Part shown: positions 26,365-33,797 of the stretch, in pieces
Layout of the letters: every line of letters begins with the position of its first letter
Numbering within the stretch: position 1 is the stretch's first letter
NCBI RefSeq assembly: GCF_029868745.1
Contig: NZ_JARWOP010000378.1
Coordinates: forward strand, 1 to 44,556
Source: Nocardia wallacei
Lineage (GTDB): Bacteria; Actinomycetota; Actinomycetes; Mycobacteriales; Mycobacteriaceae
DNA length: 44,556 bases
Reading direction: 5' to 3'
Program-made: the position numbers and the translations under genes
Notes under the pieces: generated by a model
The model's database searches: none
What the model was told of the DNA's origin: nothing
The model's input: only the letters and a program-made list of their open reading frames with translations

Positions 26365-27153
26365 ATGAAACGGGACGATTTGTCGCTGCTACAGCGCTCG
26401 GCGCTGGTGCTCGACGCCTTTCCCGGCGGCACGGCGCTGTCCCTGGCCGAGGTCACCGCCCGCACCGGGCTGCCCCGCTCGACCACGCACCGGGTGCTGA
26501 CCGCCCTGGTCGAGCTGGGCTGGCTGACGCGCACGGGCGGCAAGTTCGAACTCGGCCTGGCCCTGTTCGAACTCGGCGAGCGCGTCGGCCTGAAGTACCG
26601 GCTGCGCTCGGCGGCGCTGCCGTTCATGCAGGACCTGTACGCGGTGACGGGGCAGACCGTGCACCTGGCGGTCCGCGACGGCCGAGACGCCGTCTACGTC
26701 GAGAAGATCCACGGGCATGCCGCCCTGCCGCTGCCCTCGCAGATCGGCGGGCGGCTGCCCCTGACGTGCACCGCGGTCGGCAAGGCGCTGCTGGGACCGG
26801 CGGACCCGGAGGTCCGCGCCCACGTCCTGAGCCTGCCGCTGCGCAGTTACACCGGCAACTCCATTACCGACCCGGCCCGCCTGACCCGTGAACTCGAGGC
26901 CGTGCGGCGGACCGGTGTCGCGATCGAGCGGGAAGAGGCATCTCCGGGCGGCTGCTGCCTGGCCGCGCCGGTGCTGCTCGCGGGGCGCCCGATCGCGGCG
27001 CTGTCGGTGTCGGTGCCCACCGACAGCTTCACACCCGAGTTGCTCGCGCCCGCCGTCCGCACCGCGGCGCTGGCGCTGGGCCGAACGCTGTCCCGCACCC
27101 CGGCCGAGCGCGCGGCCGCCGTCACCACCCGAAGGAACTCTGCCGCAGTGTGA
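26365..27153 (+). CDS. IclR-family transcriptional regulator
   Basis: 262 aa. N-terminal winged HTH (LSLAEVTARTGLPRSTTHRVL) and the C-terminal GAF-like effector domain (about 85-245), including TCTAVGKALL and the conserved AIEREEASPGGCCLAAPVL segment. It is divergent from the hydratase operon across only 47 bases, so it very likely regulates that operon in response to an aromatic-pathway intermediate. Start ATG 26365 is given by TAGGAT seven bases upstream (leaderless). Confidence 0.93.
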   Translation: MKRDDLSLLQRSALVLDAFPGGTALSLAEVTARTGLPRSTTHRVLTALVELGWLTRTGGKFELGLALFELGERVGLKYRLRSAALPFMQDLYAVTGQTVHLAVRDGRDAVYVEKIHGHAALPLPSQIGGRLPLTCTAVGKALLGPADPEVRAHVLSLPLRSYTGNSITDPARLTRELEAVRRTGVAIEREEASPGGCCLAAPVLLAGRPIAALSVSVPTDSFTPELLAPAVRTAALALGRTLSRTPAERAAAVTTRRNSAAV

Positions 27154-27166
27154 TTCGTGCGCCTGG

Positions 27167-28219
27167 TCACTCCGTGGCGCGCAAGGGCGCACCGACGTGG
27201 TGGAGATGCCGCAGTGCCTCGCGATAGGACGCGATCAGGCCCGTCTCGTGGTACGGCACACCGATTTCGGCGCAGTAGTCACGGACGATCACCTGGGCGT
27301 GCCGCAGATTCGGTGACGGCATGTTCGGGAACAAATGGTGCTCGATCTGGTAGTTCAGCCCGCCCAGCGCGAGGTCGGTGAGCACGCCGCCGCGCACGTT
27401 GCGGGAGGTCAGCACCTGACGGCGCAGGTAGTCGGGGCGATCGTCGCCGGTCAGGGTCGGCATGCCCTTGTGATTCGGGGCGAAGATGCAGCCCATGTAC
27501 ACGCCGAACAGCACCTGGTGGACGACGAGGAACGCGAGGGCCTTGTCGGCGGGCAGCACGGCGAACAACGCGGCCAGATAGCCGATGAAGTGGCCGAAGA
27601 GCAGCGCGGCCTCGACTCGGCGGTGTTTGACGGATCGGTCCCGCAGTGCGCGGACGCCGGCCAGATGGAGGTTGAAACCTTCCAGCATCAGCAGAGGGAA
27701 GAACAGGAACGCCTGCGCTCGCCCGATGAGCCGGGGCAGGCCGCGGCTCGCTCGCGCCTGTCGTTGTGACCAGACCAGAATGTCCGGCGCGACATCGGGA
27801 TCGAGGTCCTCGTGGTTGGGGTTGGCATGATGCCGGGTGTGCTTGTCCTGCCACCAGCCGTAGGCCAAACCGATCCCGGCGTTGCCGACCACCCGGCCCA
27901 CGATCTCCGTCGGCCGGCGCAACCGGAAGACCTGGCGATGCGCGACATCGTGCATGACGAGGGCGACCTGTGCACTGGTCACGGCCATGAACGCCGCGAT
28001 CAGCAGTGTCCACCACGAGTTGCCGACGACGACGAACGCCGCCCAGCCGGCGACGAACACCGCCCCGACCACGCTGAGCCGGATCGCGTAGTAGCGGGGA
28101 CGCCGCTCCATCAACCCGGCGTCGGAGATCCGGCGCAAGAGGCGTGAGTAGTCACCGTCGGCGCCGCCGCGCCGCCGTGCGCGTGGTGCTGACTCTGGAA
28201 CCAAGGCCGACGTCGTCAT
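27167..28219 (-). CDS. Membrane fatty acid desaturase
   Basis: 350 aa. Three histidine boxes that bind the di-iron centre: HDVAH (90-94), HTRHH (127-131) and QIEHH (291-295, in QIEHHLFPNM). Hydrophobic segments about 45-65, 70-88, 165-185, 205-222 and 225-245 fit a four-helix membrane enzyme. The QxxHH third box is typical of the linoleoyl-CoA/front-end desaturase group, although bacterial members often act on saturated acyl chains. Start ATG 28219 has GGAG upstream; longer upstream starts are less likely. The AraC gene lies 153 bases upstream on the same strand and may control it. Confidence 0.92.
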   Translation of the reverse strand: MTTSALVPESAPRARRRGGADGDYSRLLRRISDAGLMERRPRYYAIRLSVVGAVFVAGWAAFVVVGNSWWTLLIAAFMAVTSAQVALVMHDVAHRQVFRLRRPTEIVGRVVGNAGIGLAYGWWQDKHTRHHANPNHEDLDPDVAPDILVWSQRQARASRGLPRLIGRAQAFLFFPLLMLEGFNLHLAGVRALRDRSVKHRRVEAALLFGHFIGYLAALFAVLPADKALAFLVVHQVLFGVYMGCIFAPNHKGMPTLTGDDRPDYLRRQVLTSRNVRGGVLTDLALGGLNYQIEHHLFPNMPSPNLRHAQVIVRDYCAEIGVPYHETGLIASYREALRHLHHVGAPLRATE

Positions 28220-28372
28220 GAATCTCCGGAATTCGTTGGAACCGCGGGGTGGTCGCGGCGAGGTGTCCTCGACGCTATCGGCAGATTTCTCGTTCGATGT
28301 AGTCCCTCGGTACGGGAGGGGAATAGGACTGTGGGGTGACAGCCGGTCCCTACCGTACACAGGAGACGGGCG

Positions 28373-29341
28373 CTACGCGTGGCGTCGGGCGGTTTGGCGG
28401 AATTGCCCTGGCGGAAGGTCGTATTCGCGCACGAATGCCTCGTTGAACGCCGACATCGACCCGAACCCGGACTCGAAGGCGATGGCGCTGATACTGTCGG
28501 CGCGGAACGGGTCCTGTAACCGCTGCCGGGCCCGCCGCAGTCTGGTCTCGCGCAAGAGCCGCGCGGGGCTGGTCTGCACCGACTGCAGCGCGACCTCGAG
28601 CATCCGGCGTGAACAGCCCAGGTGTTCGGCGATCGAGGCGGCCGTTACGGCCGGGTCGTCGGAGCATTTCTCGACATAGCCGCGCGCGTCCCGCGCGATT
28701 GCGCCGAGCCGCGTCTCGTAGGGCGCACGCTGGTCGTCCAGCGAAATTCCCAGCAGTTCGACAAGGCGCGAGCTGATCTGCAGGAACTCCCACGTCGACA
28801 TCGTCTCGCGGTGCGCCGCCAGTTGCCCGGTCATCGCCGCCACGGTGCTCAGCAGCGCGTGTTTCGGGTCCAGCGCGAGCGGCGGGCGGTCGCGGCACCG
28901 CGCCGGCAGTTCCGCCGCGGGCACCGTGAGGATCCAGCCGTGCGCATTGTCGTTGTGCGCCAGGCTCATCGGGCGTCCCATGGTGATCATGCCGAGTTGC
29001 CCGGGCCGCAGCCACACCGTGTCCTCGCCTTGCGACAGGCCGATGCCGCCCGCCAGCGTGATCACGAGCCGCGCGCTGCGGTCGTCGTCCATGCGGATGT
29101 GCCGCGTCGATCGTGCGTAGCGAATGCGCTTGGAGGAGAACTCGACCAGTTGAAAGTCCCCCAGTTGCGCATCGGCGAGGCGTTGCACCCGCGTGGTCCC
29201 GACGAAATCGCGGCTGTCGCCGAAGTCGAAATGCAGTGCGCCGTGGTTGCCGCGGACATGTCCCACCCAGAAGTCGGTTCGGTCCGCCTTCGACACCTCC
29301 GCGGTGGAGGCGTGCAACGGCTGATAATCCGAACGACTCAC
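28373..29341 (-). CDS. AraC-family transcriptional regulator
   Basis: 322 aa from GTG 29341, preceded by GGAGGGG at the right distance. The N-terminal half (about 20-190) is the AraC-binding-like cupin domain found in OruR/FeaR-type regulators (GDFQLVEFSS, LVITLAGGIGLSQG, LRPGQLGMITMGRPMS). The C-terminal about 100 residues hold the two HTHs: TAASIAEHLGCSRRMLEVAL and the second, SISAIAFESGFGSMSAFNEAF. It lies upstream of the desaturase in the same direction, so it probably activates that gene. Confidence 0.93.
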   Translation of the reverse strand: MSRSDYQPLHASTAEVSKADRTDFWVGHVRGNHGALHFDFGDSRDFVGTTRVQRLADAQLGDFQLVEFSSKRIRYARSTRHIRMDDDRSARLVITLAGGIGLSQGEDTVWLRPGQLGMITMGRPMSLAHNDNAHGWILTVPAAELPARCRDRPPLALDPKHALLSTVAAMTGQLAAHRETMSTWEFLQISSRLVELLGISLDDQRAPYETRLGAIARDARGYVEKCSDDPAVTAASIAEHLGCSRRMLEVALQSVQTSPARLLRETRLRRARQRLQDPFRADSISAIAFESGFGSMSAFNEAFVREYDLPPGQFRQTARRHA

Positions 29342-29624
29342 GGCATCCCCTCCAGTGCGCGAATCAGGCAAGGGTGTGCGCGTCTCCGGTCGAGCCGAAA
29401 CGTCACGCCCGCATAACCTTTCGGCAAGTGTACGACGACGAGGCGGGCAGTCGTAGGCTCCCCCGGCAGTACGCGGGAATCCGGGACCCGGGCCCCCGAT
29501 CGGGAAGGTCACCGGACGAGCGGCAGGCGCCGAGGGTGTGGAGGGGAGGTCAGCTCGAGACCGTGGCCCGGGGTCCCGAGCTGGCCGTGCGCCCGCGCCG
29601 GTCGCGGTGCGCACCGGGCCTCGG
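29342..29624. other. Intergenic region between araC-like gene and lipoprotein gene
   Basis: About 280 GC-rich bases with no credible gene. It carries the promoters for the two divergent genes. On the minus strand a TACACT near 29427-29432 is a possible -10 for the AraC gene. No palindrome stands out. Confidence 0.4.
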
Positions 29625-29636
29625 TATGTTTCCTGC
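29625..29636 (+). promoter_or_regulatory. -10 element for a leaderless lipoprotein transcript
   Basis: TATGTT at 29625-29630 ends six bases before the ATG at 29637, with no ribosome site in the gap. This fixes the start codon. Confidence 0.55.
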
Positions 29637-30296
29637 ATGACGCACTACCGGCGGTGGCGCGGTTCGATTCTCGGACTGTGCGTGCTCGCGCTGACCGCCA
29701 CCGGCTGCATCGGCGCCGTGGATCGCGCCGACTTCGAAGAACTCGTGCAGGGGCGCGGTGGCGGTCTGGTCAGCGCGCTGCCCGGCGGCGCGATCACCGC
29801 GCTGCAGCGGCGTTTGGGGACGGCCGATCTCGAGGCGAGCGTGATCCTGCTGACCGCGCCGAATTCGTCGCAGTTCCAATTCATCATGCTCGACCAGCCC
29901 CCGCAGGTCACCGCGGCGCTGAACAGCGGAGGCGCGTTGTCGGGACGATATCCGTTGGCGCGCTTGCGAATTCGCGTGCCGCAACGGCCGGACGAGCTCG
30001 ACGACTACACCTTCGCGCTGGACACTCTCAGCGAACCCGCGCCCGTGCAGGCGCTCTCGGGCGATCTGAACGGCACCACCTTCGCGATCGGCGAAGTACC
30101 CGCGCTACAGCGAGTCGAGGAGATCGTCGACACGTCGATCGCCCACAGCGGACTCGACGACGCGCACGTATCGGCGTTGCTGGTGCACCGATCCGGGCAG
30201 AACGTTCTGGTGACGGTGAATGTCGTGGCGCCCCGCGGCGTGACCGTCCTCCAATTCGACCGCGCCGGAACTCTGCTCCGCACACAGCGGGCATGA
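29637..30296 (+). CDS. Secreted lipoprotein of unknown function
   Basis: 219 aa. Signal peptide with Arg-rich start (MTHYRRWRG), hydrophobic core ILGLCVLALTAT and lipobox ending at Cys24 (TATGC), so it is lipidated and anchored outside the membrane. The mature part is mixed alpha/beta and resembles the mycobacterial small-lipoprotein style, with no catalytic motif I can name. Its stop overlaps the next start as ATGA, so the two are translationally coupled and may form one envelope unit. Confidence 0.82.
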   Translation: MTHYRRWRGSILGLCVLALTATGCIGAVDRADFEELVQGRGGGLVSALPGGAITALQRRLGTADLEASVILLTAPNSSQFQFIMLDQPPQVTAALNSGGALSGRYPLARLRIRVPQRPDELDDYTFALDTLSEPAPVQALSGDLNGTTFAIGEVPALQRVEEIVDTSIAHSGLDDAHVSALLVHRSGQNVLVTVNVVAPRGVTVLQFDRAGTLLRTQRA

Positions 30297-30667
30297 CCAT
30301 GGCCAAGCCCTTCGCGATCCTGAGCGGCCTCGTTCCCGGCGTCTTCGTATTCAGCATCCTGCTCTCGGTGATCTGGCCCGGCGAGATCGAGCTGACCGCA
30401 CCCCTGTTCTGCGCGGACCCGTACCGCGACCCGATCGTCGTCTCCGACACCTTCCACGACTCCGAGGGCACCTCGACCAACTTCACCCTGCACTGCGTCG
30501 GCGACCGCGGCGAACTCACCGACGAGGGCTTCATGTTCCCCTGGCTGACCCTCGTGGCGGCCCACACCGCCCTCATCGTCCTGATCGCATTCTCGGTCAC
30601 CTTGGTACACCGCGTCACCACCGACGACCAACCACCGGACAGCCCGCGAATCGGCACCGAACTGTAG
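30293..30667 (+). CDS. Small membrane protein coupled to the lipoprotein
   Basis: 124 aa. Two membrane helices: about 7-27 (FAILSGLVPGVFVFSILLSVI) and about 83-104. Between them is an extracytoplasmic loop with two cysteines (FCADPY and LHCVGD) that could form a disulphide. The first ATG overlaps the lipoprotein stop by four bases. No family recognised; role probably in the envelope with its partner. Confidence 0.8.
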   Translation: MTMAKPFAILSGLVPGVFVFSILLSVIWPGEIELTAPLFCADPYRDPIVVSDTFHDSEGTSTNFTLHCVGDRGELTDEGFMFPWLTLVAAHTALIVLIAFSVTLVHRVTTDDQPPDSPRIGTEL

Positions 30668-30700
30668 CCACACATCGCCATTCATCGGGTATTCCCGGCT

Positions 30701-30726
30701 GGGTGCGGCCGGGGCCGGCCGCACCC
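30701..30726. terminator. Bidirectional hairpin between convergent genes
   Basis: Perfect 12-bp arms gggtgcggccgg and ccggccgcaccc separated by two bases. It lies between the convergent ends of the small membrane protein gene and the VOC gene, so it can stop transcription from both sides. Confidence 0.75.
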
Positions 30727-30742
30727 GCTGAGCCGGAAGGCC

Positions 30743-31210
30743 TTATGCCGAAATGTGTTCGGCGGCGACGTCGAGGATCCAGGTGACGCCGAAGCGGTCG
30801 GTCAGCATTCCGAAGGCCGGTGCCCAGGGGGCGGGGGCGAAGGTCTCGATGATTGTGGCGTTGTCCGCGAGGCGGTCCCACAGCGCACCGACCTCCTCGA
30901 TGGATTCGCCGCGCACCGACAGGAAGAACGGCTCGTCGGTGAGGGTGGCGCCGTTCTCGCGGCGGGTGGTGGGCGCGCTCGCGGCGGCCCGCGTCTCCTG
31001 GCCGGGGACGTCGTAGGCCATGACCCGGAACCCGTTGGCGGCGACGACCTGGCCGAACACCACCTTGCTCGCGTCGGGCGATTCGGCGGACATCCCGAAG
31101 TCGCCGTAGGTGGCGATGGTGAGCTGCCCGCCGAATACCGACTGATAGAACTCCAGGGCCGCCCGGGCCTGACCGTGGAAGTTGAGATGGGCAACAGCAT
31201 TGACCGACAT
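30743..31210 (-). CDS. PhnB-like VOC family protein
   Basis: 155 aa, the normal size for PhnB/glyoxalase-like proteins. Start MSVNAVAHLNFHGQARAALEFYQSVFGG and end TDRFGVTWILDV are typical. Substrate unknown; some members are demethylmenaquinone- or drug-related, many are unassigned. GAAGGA ribosome site about ten bases before ATG 31210. It is divergent from a WYL regulator, a common pairing in actinobacteria, which suggests that the regulator controls it. Confidence 0.9.
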   Translation of the reverse strand: MSVNAVAHLNFHGQARAALEFYQSVFGGQLTIATYGDFGMSAESPDASKVVFGQVVAANGFRVMAYDVPGQETRAAASAPTTRRENGATLTDEPFFLSVRGESIEEVGALWDRLADNATIIETFAPAPWAPAFGMLTDRFGVTWILDVAAEHISA

Positions 31211-31271
31211 GGCGATCCAGTCCTTCACGAGTGGTTTCGCGCCGGAGGGTTCCGGCGACGAAAGCCACACT

Positions 31272-31310
31272 GTCACCGGTAGCGGTCAGGGAATGTCCGC
31301 TACTCGTGAC
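31272..31310. promoter_or_regulatory. Imperfect 39-bp palindrome, likely WYL-regulator operator
   Basis: Arms at 31272-31288 and 31294-31310 match at 14 of 17 positions, with core gtagcgg/ccgctac and outer gtcac/gtgac. It sits just upstream of the WYL gene start and inside the divergent region with the VOC gene. Confidence 0.6.
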
Positions 31311-31321
31311 AGCATGAACGC

Positions 31322-32344
31322 ATGCCGACCGCTTCCTCGACGTCGACCTCCCGGCGCCTGCTCGCACTGCTGTCGCTGCTGCAGGTCCGCCGCGATTGGC
31401 CGGGAGAGCTGCTCGCCCAGCGGCTGAACGTCAGCGCGCGCACGGTGCGCCGCGATGTCGACCGCCTGCGCGAACTCGGGTATCCGGTCCAGGCCGCGAA
31501 AGGGCCGGACGGCGGCTATCGGCTGGAGGCGGGCAGCGAACTCCCGCCGCTGCTGTTCGACGACGAGCAGGCGGTCGCGCTCGCGGTGGCGTTGCGGACC
31601 GCGGCGGGGACGGGCGCGGGCATCGAGGAGGCCGCCGCCCGAGCCCTGGCGACCGTGCGCCAGGTGCTGCCCTCCCGCCTGCGCCGGCGCGTCGACGCCC
31701 TCGAGATCTCCGCGGTCGGGTCGGCCGGACCTCGCGCCGATTCCCAAGCCGATACCCACACCCTGCTCGCGCTCGGCGCCGCCCTCCGAGCCGGCGAGGA
31801 ACTGCGATTCGACTACGCGTCCCCGGCACAGCCGGAGGCCACCGACCCACGCCGGCCGCGCCGGGTGCAACCCCATCATCTCGTAGCCCGCGGCGGCCAC
31901 TGGTACCTCATCGGATGGGACCCACAGCGCGCGGACTGGCGGATCTACCGCGCCGACCGCATGACCCTGCGCATTCCCAACGGGCCCCGCTTCTCCCCCC
32001 GGCCATTGCCGGGCGACGACATCGCCACATTTCTCTCCGCCCGGTTCAAGGGCTCCGACAGCACCGACGCCTGGCCGTGCAACGGCGAGGTGATACTGGA
32101 ACTCCCTGCCGCACAAGTCATTCCGTTCGCAGACGACGCCGTCGTCGAGGAATACGGACCCACCCGAACGAGAATGCTGCTCGGTTCCTGGTCCTGGCCC
32201 GCACTCGCGGCGACGCTGGCTCGTTTCGACACCGAAATCGAGGTCGTCGGCCCGCAGCAATTGCGCGACGCCTTCGCCGACCTCTCCCGCCGCGCGGCCC
32301 GCGCCGCGGGCGACAACCCCACGTCCACGAACGATCGGGGGTGA
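31322..32344 (+). CDS. WYL-domain (YafY-type) transcriptional regulator
   Basis: 340 aa. N-terminal winged HTH (LNVSARTVRRDVDRLRELG) followed by KGPDGGYRLEAG, then the WYL domain (about 140-225), where HWYLIGWDPQRADWRIYRADRM is the diagnostic stretch, and a C-terminal WCX-like extension. WYL domains bind nucleic acid or small ligands. Divergent from the VOC gene with a shared palindrome, so it is probably a repressor or activator of both. Confidence 0.92.
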   Translation: MPTASSTSTSRRLLALLSLLQVRRDWPGELLAQRLNVSARTVRRDVDRLRELGYPVQAAKGPDGGYRLEAGSELPPLLFDDEQAVALAVALRTAAGTGAGIEEAAARALATVRQVLPSRLRRRVDALEISAVGSAGPRADSQADTHTLLALGAALRAGEELRFDYASPAQPEATDPRRPRRVQPHHLVARGGHWYLIGWDPQRADWRIYRADRMTLRIPNGPRFSPRPLPGDDIATFLSARFKGSDSTDAWPCNGEVILELPAAQVIPFADDAVVEEYGPTRTRMLLGSWSWPALAATLARFDTEIEVVGPQQLRDAFADLSRRAARAAGDNPTSTNDRG

Positions 32345-32368
32345 CCGCATCGAGCCGAACGCGGACCG

Positions 32369-33169
32369 TCAGCTCGCCGCGCGCACGGCCGGGTAGAGGC
32401 GGAAGGTGCCCTCGAATCCTTTGAGTTCCACTTCGCGTTCGGGGCCGAGGGCGATGTCGGGCTCCTCGCATACCGAGTCCCGAACGGTCTCGCTCACCAG
32501 CACCTCGCCGCCGGTGGCGCGGGCGGCGACTCGGGCGGCCATCGCGACATTGCGACCGTAGAGATCGTCGCCGCGCCGCACCGACGGTCCCATGTGGATG
32601 CCGATGCGCACCAGGACACTCGGCCGTCGCGGCGAATCGGCGACGGCCAGCGCGGCCTGGACGTCGATGCTGCACCGGACCGCGTGCTCCGGTTCGGCGA
32701 AGGCGATCATGAAGCCGTCACCCTGGCTTTTCACGATATGGCCGCGGTGCGTGCCGACCAGGTCTCGGACCAGCCGGTCGTGGCGGTCGAGCAGTTTGAC
32801 CCAGGCGCGGTCGCCGAGCCGCTCGTTCAGCGCGGTGGAGCCCTCGATGTCGGAGAAGACGATCACCACGTTTCCGTCGGGGGTCAGCCTGGCCAGGTCG
32901 GGTCGTTCCACCCGCGCCCACGCCGCAAGTTCCTCGACCGAACTGAACACCGCGCCACGAAAGCCCTTCTCACGCACCAGGTTCGCGGTTTCCCACACGG
33001 TCTTCACCGCCAGCCTGCCGCGCGAAAGCAGAATCCGGCTCGCATCGGGCCGACGCCGCCTGGACCGCAGACGGCGATTCGCACGCGCCAGCAGTACGCC
33101 GAGCACGACCAGGCCGACGGCTTCGGCGGCGGCGATCACCACCAGCAGGATCACGATCACCGTGGGCAT
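32369..33169 (-). CDS. Membrane-anchored class III adenylate/guanylate cyclase
   Basis: 266 aa. One N-terminal membrane helix (2-28), an Arg-rich cytoplasmic linker, then the cyclase domain from about 98. Metal-binding aspartates Asp107 (FSDIEGST) and Asp151 (KSQGDGF), purine-pocket Lys147, and the Asn207/Arg213 pair in GRNVAMAAR are all present, so it should be active; Lys plus Asp202 suggests ATP as substrate. It makes a homodimer. Start ATG 33169 is preceded by TATGGT with a six-base gap, so the transcript is probably leaderless. Divergent from the marR-like gene. Confidence 0.9.
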   Translation of the reverse strand: MPTVIVILLVVIAAAEAVGLVVLGVLLARANRRLRSRRRRPDASRILLSRGRLAVKTVWETANLVREKGFRGAVFSSVEELAAWARVERPDLARLTPDGNVVIVFSDIEGSTALNERLGDRAWVKLLDRHDRLVRDLVGTHRGHIVKSQGDGFMIAFAEPEHAVRCSIDVQAALAVADSPRRPSVLVRIGIHMGPSVRRGDDLYGRNVAMAARVAARATGGEVLVSETVRDSVCEEPDIALGPEREVELKGFEGTFRLYPAVRAAS

Positions 33170-33232
33170 GAGCCGACCATAGCCGGGCCGGGGCGGCCGC
33201 GTCTCGGCCAGGCACGCGGGCAGAATGGCGGG
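33170..33232. promoter_or_regulatory. Divergent leaderless promoters between cyclase and marR-like genes
   Basis: Minus: TATGGT (33176-33181) six bases before the cyclase ATG. Plus: CAGAAT (33221-33226) six bases before the GTG at 33233. No ribosome site for either gene. Confidence 0.5.
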
Positions 33233-33706
33233 GTGGATTCTCTTGCCCGGCCGGACGCATCCGCCTCGTCGACCGCGTCGTTCGAGGCGCAGTTCAGCAC
33301 CCTGCTCGGGCCGCTACGCCGCGCGGTACTGCGGCGCACCCGCACCGCCGAGGACTTGCCCGACCTGCCGGACGCGCAGATCGAACTGCTTCGACTGCTG
33401 GTCACGACGGGAGGGCTCGCACCGAGCCGGGCAGCCGCCGAACTGCGGATGGCGCAGTCGACCATCAGTAATCTGATTCGCACGATGGCCGCGGCCGATC
33501 TGGTAGAACGCCGAAATCAGCCGACCGACGGCCGCGGCGCGCTGCTGGTGGCCTCGGCGCGCGCGCATCGACTGCTGGATCGGTACGACCACGCCAGCGC
33601 CGCGATACTGCGCGAGACGCTCGAAACCCTCACCGCCGCCGACCGCCACGCCCTGGAATCCGCGCTGCCCGCACTGCAACGCCTGGTACAGGCGTTGGGC
33701 GAATAG
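33233..33706 (+). CDS. MarR-family transcriptional regulator
   Basis: 157 aa from GTG 33233. Winged HTH with APSRAAAELRMAQSTISNLIRTM as helix-turn-helix and a following wing RRNQPTDGRGALLVAS, framed by the long N- and C-terminal dimer helices. It lies 91 bases upstream of a secreted esterase in the same direction, with a strong palindrome overlapping that gene's -10, so it is probably the esterase repressor. Confidence 0.9.
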   Translation: MDSLARPDASASSTASFEAQFSTLLGPLRRAVLRRTRTAEDLPDLPDAQIELLRLLVTTGGLAPSRAAAELRMAQSTISNLIRTMAAADLVERRNQPTDGRGALLVASARAHRLLDRYDHASAAILRETLETLTAADRHALESALPALQRLVQALGE

Positions 33707-33752
33707 TCGGCGATCTTTCCCGAATCACCTCCCTCGCGCGGCCGTCGTCCTC

Positions 33753-33778
33753 TACAGTGCTTTTGTTTCAAAAGCACT
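33753..33778 (+). promoter_or_regulatory. Palindromic operator overlapping the esterase -10
   Basis: AGTGCTTTTG and CAAAAGCACT (33756-33778) are perfect 10-bp arms around TTT. A TACAGT -10 (33753-33758) runs into the left arm. A dimer bound here would block the promoter of the esterase gene. It is too AT-rich in the stem to be a good terminator. Confidence 0.65.
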
Positions 33779-33797
33779 TGCCCGCAGGGAGCTTCAC

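Noticed and set aside
33756..33778. Terminator for the marR-like gene
   Set aside because: The stem is AT-rich and overlaps a -10 box, so an operator explains it better.
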